From: CAYJXJ01 sp964374095
GTDB taxonomy: Bacteria > Elusimicrobiota > Elusimicrobia > UBA1565 > UBA9628
Direction: 5' to 3'
DNA length: 12,212 nt
Assembly (NCBI GenBank): GCA_964374095.1
Contig: CAYJXJ010000143.1
Coordinates: forward strand, 1-12,212
The stretch's first letter is position 1; each line of letters opens with the position of its first letter. Positions 1-5,363 of the stretch are shown here, piece by piece. Below the pieces are notes generated by a model. The model saw only the letters and a list, made by a program, of their open reading frames with translations. It searched no databases and was not told where the DNA came from. A program made the translations under genes and the position numbers.

Positions 1-87
1 GAAACGAAGTAATTTCAGTCAGCGCGCGCGGGGAAAAGGATGTCAATTCATGCTACAATAGGAAAAGAAGGTCCGGATTACGAGATA

Positions 88-498
88 ATGATGAGACTTA
101 ATCGCGGCACTTGTTACGCGGTCTACGGGCTGAGGTATCTGGCTTCCAACTCGGAGAAGGGCTTCGTGGACGTCGCCGAAATCGCCAAGCACTGGAAGAT
201 GCCGGAGCAGCATCTCGCCAAGCTCTTTCAAACCCTGGCCAAGAGGAACCTGGTCGTCTCCAAACGCGGCGCGCATGGAGGCTTCGCCCTCGCCAGGCCG
301 CCTCGACAGATTTCCATCTTCGATATCTATGAGGCGTTGGAAGGCTCCATGGAGATAAACAGCTGCCTGATTCACCCCGAGAAGGCGTCGCCCTGCGGCG
401 CCTGCGATATCGTCGGGCCGCTGCAACAAGCGCAGATAGAAATCCGGAATATCCTTAAGAAGGTCACCTTGGATAAGCTGGCCGGCAAGCCATGCTGA
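88..498 (+). CDS. Rrf2 family transcriptional regulator
   Basis: This is a winged-helix DNA-binding regulator of the Rrf2 family (IscR, NsrR, CymR relatives), which often senses Fe-S status, NO or thiols. The N-terminus reads MRLNRGTCYAVYGLRYLA, the usual family start. It is followed by a helix-turn-helix with the family signatures around MPEQHLAKLFQTLAK and the wing KRGAHGGFALA. The C-terminal part carries three Cys spaced C-x9-C-x2-C (about residues 93, 103 and 106 from this start), in the area where IscR and NsrR bind their cluster, though the spacing differs from both. I start at the ATG pair at 88/91 because family members begin with MRLxR. An in-frame ATG at 40 would add 16 residues and has a purine-rich stretch directly against it, too close for a normal ribosome site. 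The archaemetzincin-like gene follows 37 bases downstream. Family call firm; effector unknown. Confidence 0.9.
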   Translation: MMRLNRGTCYAVYGLRYLASNSEKGFVDVAEIAKHWKMPEQHLAKLFQTLAKRNLVVSKRGAHGGFALARPPRQISIFDIYEALEGSMEINSCLIHPEKASPCGACDIVGPLQQAQIEIRNILKKVTLDKLAGKPC

Positions 499-535
499 AT
501 TTTTTTGGACCGAAATAGGACTAGGAAGGTGTGAA

Positions 536-1093
536 TTGCCTGATTTCAAGAATCCCATGAACCGATCCAAAATCCTGATTGTCCCGGTTGATCCCGCGCC
601 GGGAGAGCTCCTGGGACGGATGCAATGGGCGTTGCTCAAGGCTTTCCACAGGCCGGCGGTCATCCTGGAGGAGTTCGTCGCCTCACCCGGCGCGGCCGCT
701 TGGGCGGATGTGGAGGGGCGGGTTCAAGGCGCGCTTCTCCAGCTCAAGGGGCGTCCCCTGGATAACGCGGCCGTCGTGGTGGTGCTGACCCAAAACGGCC
801 TGGACAACGGCGCCATAGGCCAAGCCAGGGAAAGCCCGATCGCGGCGCCGGTGATCCACTGTCCCCTGGAAGGATTTAGGGAACCCGCCTGCGCCATCCG
901 GGCCATCGTTCACACCTTGGGCCATTTTTGGGGACTCTCCTGTTGCCATGGCAGCGGCTGCGTCATGAACCACTGGGACTGCTGCGTTCGGGAAGATCGG
1001 CCTTTCCTCGATCCCAGGTTCTGCGGCGAGTGCGCCCGGACGCTGGCCCAAGGCATGGGCGCCCAACCCCCGGAAAGCGGGGAGCCCCTTTGA
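536..1093 (+). CDS. Archaemetzincin-like protein with altered zinc site (probably not an active protease)
   Basis: The 185-residue protein resembles archaemetzincins (AmzA family), zinc metalloproteases with signature HExxHxxGxxH-C-x4-C-x-M followed by a CxxC. The order is kept: the strand VVVVLTQNGLD (residues 80-90), then GAIGQA, then the metal site at 126-144 and CGEC at 163-166. The site reads HTLGHFWGLSC: His126 and His130 remain, the catalytic Glu is Thr127, and the third His is Cys136. Cys137, Cys142 and Met144 fit C-x4-C-x-M, and CxxC follows 18 residues after the Met (17 in the consensus). The structural Cys motif is therefore intact while classical catalysis looks impossible. A redox, metal-binding or regulatory role is inference. 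The start is TTG at 536, supported by AGGAAGG at 523-529; ATG 557 is the alternative. The stop overlaps the next gene's start (TTGA), so the product is probably co-translated with the Crp/Fnr regulator. Confidence 0.8.
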   Translation: MPDFKNPMNRSKILIVPVDPAPGELLGRMQWALLKAFHRPAVILEEFVASPGAAAWADVEGRVQGALLQLKGRPLDNAAVVVVLTQNGLDNGAIGQARESPIAAPVIHCPLEGFREPACAIRAIVHTLGHFWGLSCCHGSGCVMNHWDCCVREDRPFLDPRFCGECARTLAQGMGAQPPESGEPL

Positions 1094-1809
1094 TCTACGA
1101 GAAGTTGACCCGCCGCACCCAAGGCCGCCTGGAAACCCTGTATAACTTCCTCGCCTCGACACGACCCTTCCGCGGGCTTCCCGAGGCCGAGCTCAAGGCA
1201 ATCCTCTCGCGCGCCACGGAGGTCCGCTTTTCCAAGGGGAAGTCCATCTTCACGGAGGGCGACCCCGCGGCAAGCGTGTGGGCGCTGCGTGAGGGAAGGG
1301 TACAGATCCTGAAATACGCCGCCAACGGCAGGCCCTTGGCGATTGAAAGCCTGGGCCCCGGCGAAATCTTCGGGACCTTGTGCCGGCTCAATGACGCGGA
1401 CCTCGGCTCCGGCTCGGTCTATCCCTGCACCGCGGTGGCGGCCGGAGAGGTCGCGGCGATCAAGATGCCCGATTCAACCTTCATGGCCTGCTTCCGGAAA
1501 AACTCAAGCTTCAGCCGGGATGTCTGCGGCCTGTGCGTCAAGAGACTCAAGGAGTTCCAAAGCATGCGTTGTTTCGCCCAGGAACCGGCTCCGGTGCGGG
1601 TCGCGACTCTTCTTTTGAGACTTCAGGGCGCCCATGGGGACTCCCTCTCCTTCACCAAGAGGGAACTCGCCGAGCTCTCCGGGACATCCACCGAGACGGC
1701 CATCAGGCTTCTCTCCTCGTTTGAGCGAAAGGGCTGGCTCCTGAGCCGGTACCGCTCCATCCTGATCAAGAAAGCGGACGCCATCGCGGCCTTCTTAGAC
1801 CGTCGCTGA
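1090..1809 (+). CDS. Crp/Fnr family transcriptional regulator
   Basis: This 239-residue protein has an N-terminal cyclic-nucleotide-binding-type effector domain (about residues 22-140; landmarks IFTEGDPAASVW at 53-64 and GPGEIFG at 89-95), a dimerisation helix, and a C-terminal winged helix (about 165-235). The recognition region TKRELAELSGTSTETAIRLL keeps the Glu (202) and Arg (206) that in Crp and Fnr read the TGA core of each half-site. It lacks the N-terminal Cys cluster of oxygen-sensing Fnr but has Cys at 98, 113, 134, 146, 149 and 161, including C-x2-C at 146-149. The effector cannot be read from sequence. The start is TTG 1090, preceded by GGGGAG at 1079-1084 and overlapping the upstream stop as TTGA. 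The open frame extends further 5', but that stretch lies over the upstream gene and has no ribosome site. A matching palindrome lies 82 bases past its stop. Confidence 0.9.
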   Translation: MIYEKLTRRTQGRLETLYNFLASTRPFRGLPEAELKAILSRATEVRFSKGKSIFTEGDPAASVWALREGRVQILKYAANGRPLAIESLGPGEIFGTLCRLNDADLGSGSVYPCTAVAAGEVAAIKMPDSTFMACFRKNSSFSRDVCGLCVKRLKEFQSMRCFAQEPAPVRVATLLLRLQGAHGDSLSFTKRELAELSGTSTETAIRLLSSFERKGWLLSRYRSILIKKADAIAAFLDRR

Positions 1810-1832
1810 AATAGTAAAGGGACCGCAAAGAA

Positions 1833-1871
1833 GGCCGCGGAGGCGGGCGCGTCAGGCGGCCCGCCGCGGCC
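1833..1871. other. GC-rich hairpin in the intergenic region
   Basis: Left arm GGCCGC (1833-1838) plus GGCGGGC (1842-1848) pairs with GCCCGCC (1859-1865) plus GCGGCC (1866-1871). The left arm has a 3-base bulge and the loop is 10 bases. This gives 13 GC-only pairs just after the Crp/Fnr gene. No T-tract follows directly, so it does not fit the standard intrinsic terminator. It could still mark the end of the upstream transcript, protect its 3' end, or be chance in GC-rich DNA. Confidence 0.4.
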
Positions 1872-1890
1872 GCAAGCCACAATCTCCAAT

Positions 1891-1906
1891 TATGACGCGC
1901 GTCATA
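1891..1906. promoter_or_regulatory. Perfect 16-bp palindrome, candidate Crp/Fnr-type operator
   Basis: TATGACGCGCGTCATA is a perfect inverted repeat. Read as TGAC-N4-GTCA, it has the two 5-base half-sites separated by 4 bases that Crp/Fnr proteins use, with the TGA core their Glu/Arg pair contacts. The regulator just upstream keeps that Glu and Arg. The centre lies 43.5 bases before the likely ATG of the next gene. If transcription starts at about 1940, the site sits at -41.5, the class II activator position. I did not find a second complete copy by eye. Binding by the neighbouring regulator is inference. Confidence 0.5.
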
Positions 1907-1941
1907 TTCGGCTTTTTCATCTCTTGGTACCTTATGTCTCC

Positions 1942-2337
1942 ATGGCCCGGATACAAATCAAGCCTCTCCGCTCCAGGTCCAAACGGGATGGCTACCGCGT
2001 CCTGGTCCTGCCCGAGTGGCCGAAGAGGCTTAAGCGCAGCGCGGTGAACTGCTGGGCCAAGGACTTGGCCCCGGCCCCGAATCTTCTCAAACACAGAGGC
2101 TGCGGGCTCTCGGCGGTTGCGTTCGATTACGTCTACCGGAACGGACTTTCCAAGCCCTGCATGCAGAACTCATTGAGACCCTTGGCGCTCTTGTCGCTTC
2201 GGCGCCGCATCACGATCCTCTGCGACTGCCCGGACCCCGCCTTCTGCCACGACAGGATCATCGCGGAGGCTTTGGAAAAGTGCCGCCAAGGCATGGATTT
2301 CGCCGTGCCCCTGACGGACTGCCGGGAAGGCGCATGA
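1942..2337 (+). CDS. DUF488 family (YeaO-like) protein
   Basis: This 131-residue protein belongs to the DUF488 group, whose biochemical role is not established. The N-terminal half matches the YeaO-like branch: GYRVLVLPEWPKRLK (residues 17-31) stands where that branch has RVLVDRlWPRG, and CWAKDLAPAP follows at 37-46. The C-terminal half ends with CDCPDPAFCHDRIIAEAL, which recalls the Cys...CHR motif of the other DUF488 branch, so the protein mixes features of both. I prefer ATG 1942 (MARIQIKP), which matches where the family begins; a TTG at 1924 is possible. No Shine-Dalgarno sequence precedes either one, so a leaderless message is conceivable. It overlaps the next gene as ATGA, so the two are coupled. 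Family call good; exact start uncertain. Confidence 0.75.
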   Translation: MARIQIKPLRSRSKRDGYRVLVLPEWPKRLKRSAVNCWAKDLAPAPNLLKHRGCGLSAVAFDYVYRNGLSKPCMQNSLRPLALLSLRRRITILCDCPDPAFCHDRIIAEALEKCRQGMDFAVPLTDCREGA

Positions 2338-3833
2338 GCCCGGATTTTGAGAGCGCGGTCAGGCTGAGGAAGCGCGGCGATCGCGGACACCCTGCAAGCG
2401 GCGTCGAGATGGAGGCGTGGATCTATTCCGTTCCGGACCGGGAAACGTGGGAGAGGGCCCGGGCACGCCGGACAACGGCCCTGGTATCCGATCTTCGGCG
2501 GGTAGCCTCAAGGCTTGAGAGGGCTTTCTCCGGGGCGCAGGAAATGTCGCGGCTCAAACCCGGCCTGGAATACTTCCTTGCCAAGGAGTCGGCCCATATC
2601 CCCCGCCTGGTATCCCATCCGGCCTTCCATTTGTGGCTGTTCTGCGCGAAAAGGCTCCTTGAAAACAAGGCCCGCGACGTGCGTGAAAGCTGGATTGTCT
2701 TGGACCAATTCCAGGGGTTCGCCGCTTCCCTGGCCTGCCTGGAGGGAGACTCCTTGGAGATGGCCGCGCTCTGTGATGGCAACGGGCACTTTCACTTCCA
2801 TGGCCTGAGGACATACCTCGACCTGGGCGCGAGGGCAGCGGAGAAGGAGACGGTCCTGGGCTTTAGTCCTGACGGCCTTGAGGTGGCTCTGGCAGGAGGC
2901 TGCCGGTGGCGCGTGAAGAGGAACCTGCTTCTTGATGGCCGGCCGGCCGCGCCATCGCCCGGCGGCGGGAGTGCCGGCATCATCCAGGACGGGCTCACGA
3001 TCCGCCGGTGCCCATCCGTCACGGACGCCATGGAAGTCAATGACTGCGATCCCCTGATCCTCCTTCCCCAGCGCGTCTGCGAAGATCGCGCCCGGCACGA
3101 AGTCACGGCCTTTTCTCCGGAGGAGATGTCCAGGTTCACGGATGTTCTCAGGCGGGCCATGGCCAAGATCGAGGAGGCCGACCCCGGGCTCAAACGGGAA
3201 CTATCGGATTCGATCCGCGTGGTCGTGCCGCTGGCGCGCGAGGACCCCAAGACGCACGTCAGTTCTTCCTACAGCCACCTGCGCGGGGCGGTCTTCCTTT
3301 GCCATGACGACAACCCGTATCTTCAGGCCGAGACGCTGATCCATGAGTTCTGCCACAACAAACTCTACACCTTGCTGGAACTAGACCCCCTATTTAAGGA
3401 AGGCGGCGGGGAGCCGATCTATTACTCCCCCTGGAGGCCGGACCCCAGGCCGTTGATAGGCATTCTCCTCGGCGCCCATGCCTTTCTCAACGTGGCCCGT
3501 TTCTATGCCCTAAGCGCCTCAAGAGGCGGTCATACTCCTCAAGTCCGGGAGGGCCTCCAGACCGAGGCGGCCATGCGTTGCTCCCAGGTGGATCTGGCCC
3601 TTGATGTTCTAGCCGGCAACGCGACGTTGACCGATCTGGGCCGGAGCTTGTTGGACGGGATGCGCCGCAAGCTGGCGGAGATCGCAAAGCTCCTCCCGCC
3701 GCCTCCGGGCGGCATCTGGGGCGCCGCCCGCGAGCCGGTGGACGAGCATTTGAGGCGATACCGGGGCTCGCCCAAGGGCCATCACATACTGGCGGCCAAA
3801 CCCTGCGCCACTCCCAAGGGAGCCGCCTCGTGA
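2334..3833 (+). CDS. alpha-KG-HExxH-type peptide beta-hydroxylase-like protein
   Basis: This 499-residue protein has the hallmarks of the HExxH-containing peptide-modification family, now regarded as iron/alpha-ketoglutarate enzymes that hydroxylate side chains of ribosomal peptides. The core is in the C-terminal half: SSSYSHLRGAVFL at 310-322, the metal motif HEFCH at 337-341 followed by NKLYTLLELDPLF, and the diagnostic YYSPWRPDPRP at 363-373 with GILLGAHAFLNVARF. Members I recall often have His in the LLHG stretch; here it is LLG (378-380) with a His at 382. The N-terminal 250 residues are poorly conserved and may bind the substrate. The start ATG 2334 overlaps the previous stop (ATGA) with GGGAAGG just upstream, and the stop overlaps the FAD synthetase start. 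No radical SAM, YcaO or lanthipeptide enzyme lies nearby, so the substrate is unknown. The family is secure; activity is inferred. Confidence 0.85.
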   Translation: MSPDFESAVRLRKRGDRGHPASGVEMEAWIYSVPDRETWERARARRTTALVSDLRRVASRLERAFSGAQEMSRLKPGLEYFLAKESAHIPRLVSHPAFHLWLFCAKRLLENKARDVRESWIVLDQFQGFAASLACLEGDSLEMAALCDGNGHFHFHGLRTYLDLGARAAEKETVLGFSPDGLEVALAGGCRWRVKRNLLLDGRPAAPSPGGGSAGIIQDGLTIRRCPSVTDAMEVNDCDPLILLPQRVCEDRARHEVTAFSPEEMSRFTDVLRRAMAKIEEADPGLKRELSDSIRVVVPLAREDPKTHVSSSYSHLRGAVFLCHDDNPYLQAETLIHEFCHNKLYTLLELDPLFKEGGGEPIYYSPWRPDPRPLIGILLGAHAFLNVARFYALSASRGGHTPQVREGLQTEAAMRCSQVDLALDVLAGNATLTDLGRSLLDGMRRKLAEIAKLLPPPPGGIWGAAREPVDEHLRRYRGSPKGHHILAAKPCATPKGAAS

Positions 3834-4444
3834 AGGTCTTCCACAGCGCCGCCGAGGCCGGACGATGGGCGCCGGCATCCGTGGCGGCCGTCGGCAAGTT
3901 CGACGGTCTCCACCTGGGCCATCAGAAGGTGATCCGCCTCGCGGTCAAAAGGGCCAAGGCCTTGTCCACGAAATGCCTGGCCGTGACCTTCGACCCCCAC
4001 CCTCAGGAATATTTCCAGCCAGGTTCTTTCAGGCCTCTTCTATCCGCGGAGCAAAAGCTGGAACTGTTCGGAGCCATGGGCGTGGAGGGGGTCCTCTTTC
4101 TGCGCTTCAGCCGCGCCTTTGCCTGCCAGGCTCCCGAGACCTTTGCCAGGAACATCCTCGCGGAAAGACTCAAGGTCATGGATGTGTATGTGGGCGCTGA
4201 TTTCTGCTTCGGCAAGGACCGGGCCGGCCGCGTCGACACTCTGGTCGGGCTCGGCAGGGAGCTGGGTTTTCTTGTGCATCCCGTGGCGCTCGTCTACAGG
4301 GACGGAGAAAGGGTGAGCGCCTCCAGGATACGCCGGCTCATTGATGAGAAACGCTGGGCCGAGGCCCAGGCGCTTATCGGCCGGCCGCTGGACGGCTCGG
4401 CGCGTCTTAAGCCAGGCAGGGAGGTTTCCTCTTGCGGGAGATGA
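3830..4444 (+). CDS. Stand-alone FAD synthetase (FMN adenylyltransferase) domain, lacking riboflavin kinase
   Basis: The 204-residue protein matches the N-terminal half of bifunctional RibF, which transfers AMP to FMN to make FAD. It shows GKFDGLHLGHQ at 22-32 (nucleotidyltransferase GxFDGxHxGH), TFDPHPQEYF at 53-62, VGADFCFGKDRAG at 121-133 and SASRIR at 163-168. Full RibF is about 310 residues and continues into a riboflavin kinase domain after a GRPY/GRPL stretch. Here the chain stops 17 residues after GRPL (185-188). I found no kinase motifs in any frame of the next 180 bases, so the half is absent rather than frameshifted. It may supply FAD, or adenylylate a different substrate, alongside the peptide-hydroxylase-like gene with which it shares a GTGA overlap (GTG start 3830). 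Another full RibF would be expected elsewhere in the genome. Confidence 0.85.
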   Translation: MKVFHSAAEAGRWAPASVAAVGKFDGLHLGHQKVIRLAVKRAKALSTKCLAVTFDPHPQEYFQPGSFRPLLSAEQKLELFGAMGVEGVLFLRFSRAFACQAPETFARNILAERLKVMDVYVGADFCFGKDRAGRVDTLVGLGRELGFLVHPVALVYRDGERVSASRIRRLIDEKRWAEAQALIGRPLDGSARLKPGREVSSCGR

Positions 4445-4585
4445 ATGACAAGAAAAAGCCGTCCCAACCGTCCCAAAGACCTGCGGACAAGCCTTGAACC
4501 CTTCATCCAATTATGGCTGGGGCCTTCCGTTCCAGGCGTGTCCGGTACCATCTGCCGCATCGAGACTCGCCGAGCCCGCCGATGA
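4445..4585 (+). CDS. Possible small ORF (46 residues), unrecognised
   Basis: An ATG at 4445 starts one base after the upstream stop, with GGGAG at 4436-4440 at suitable spacing. It encodes a very basic peptide beginning MTRKSRPNRPKDLRTSLEP, with a short hydrophobic centre (FIQLWLGPSVPGV) and an Arg-rich end. I do not recognise it. A second ATG at 4441, overlapping the stop, gives only an 18-residue Lys/Pro-rich peptide. It could be a small peptide linked to the hydroxylase-like gene, or simply non-coding spacer. Evidence is limited to the start context and position. Confidence 0.25.
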   Translation: MTRKSRPNRPKDLRTSLEPFIQLWLGPSVPGVSGTICRIETRRARR

Positions 4586-4603
4586 GCCCCTGCGCGGTTG
4601 AGG

Positions 4604-4619
4604 TGCCTATATGCCTATA
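4604..4619. repeat. Tandem duplication of TGCCTATA
   Basis: Two identical 8-base copies (4604-4611 and 4612-4619) lie directly before the AGGAGGT ribosome site of the DUF3050 remnant. This is where composition shifts from GC-rich to more balanced DNA. It may be slippage or a trace of insertion at the edge of the foreign segment; no mobile-element ends were seen. Confidence 0.5.
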
Positions 4620-4635
4620 GAGGAGGTCCCCGCTG

Positions 4636-5251
4636 GTGGATCAACACAATAACCTCAAGAATCTACTGGGATGCGTTCGGCCCCTTCGGGATCGGTTAAT
4701 TGCGCACCCTGTCTATCACTCGCTCGAAACCTTGGAGCAAGTCCATGTCTTCATGGAAAACCATGTCTTTGCAGTATGGGATTTTATGCGGCGCGAATAC
4801 ATCCGGCATTACGGGTTTTGTGGAGAAGATTCGTCAGGGAGAGCCTGTCCTAGCGGCATTAATTCGTTCTGGCGCTCCCAAGTCTGCCCAGGCTTTCGTC
4901 GGACAAACCTGGAGTATTTTGGGATCCGATTCCCCGCACCGAATCGCTGCTGCCTTCGCTATCGGACGCGAAGAGATCATACCGGAAATGTTTCAGATCG
5001 TGATCAGAAATATCCAAAGGCGGTTTCCAGAGGAGATGTCGCGACTGAGCTACTATCTCGATCGCCACATCCATGTGGACAGGGAGCGGCATGTACCAAT
5101 GGCCAGACGGATGGTAGAGGTATTGTGCGGAGATGATGCCGTTCGGTGGGCGCAAGCCACACAGACGGCTCAAACGTCGCTGCAGGCACGAATACGGTTG
5201 TGGGACGGTGTGCGGCAAGAAATTGTGCGGATGGAGAAAATTTGCGTTTGA
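4636..5251 (+). pseudogene. DUF3050 family gene broken by an internal deletion/frameshift
   Basis: Two frames together make most of a DUF3050 protein (haem-oxygenase-like fold, function not established). The first frame runs from GTG 4636 (ribosome site AGGAGGT 4621-4627) to 4788, with the family N-terminus HPVYHSLETLEQVHVFMENH and then VFAVWDFM. From about 4790 the match continues in the next frame: GANTSGITGFVEKIRQG, then AAAFAIGREEIIPEMF, YYLDRHIHVDRERH and QARIRLWDGVRQEI, ending at 5251. As I recall the family, WDFM is followed by about 60 further residues (SLLKxLQ ... through a PW.P segment) before the GANT-like stretch. These are missing exactly where the frame changes, so one deletion of non-triplet length explains both defects. 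Composition is visibly lower in GC than its neighbours, suggesting transfer from another lineage. Reading on in the first frame gives 166 residues that lose all similarity after WDFM. Confidence 0.8.
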
Positions 5252-5363
5252 TTCCCCCTGGTTAAGATGAGAAGGATGTGGTCGAGTCCGAGGGATACGA
5301 CATTGTCGATATGGAAAGCGAAGCAGGTTGGTGGAAGCTTTTGGTCGGAGTACGCTGCCAAAC

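Noticed and set aside
928..1089. N-terminal extension of the Crp/Fnr regulator
   Set aside because: The extension overlaps the archaemetzincin-like gene, lacks a ribosome site and has no similarity to the family. TTG 1090 with GGGGAG and the TTGA overlap explain the start.
1891..1921. Palindrome plus following T-run (GGCTTTTTC) as an intrinsic terminator
   Set aside because: The palindrome has no loop; folding it leaves a 6-bp stem, and the T-run begins 8 bases after the arm. The operator reading fits better.
4789..5136. Continuation of the DUF3050 first frame as a real 166-residue protein
   Set aside because: Family similarity stops at WDFM and resumes in the next frame, so the continuation is out-of-frame read-through.
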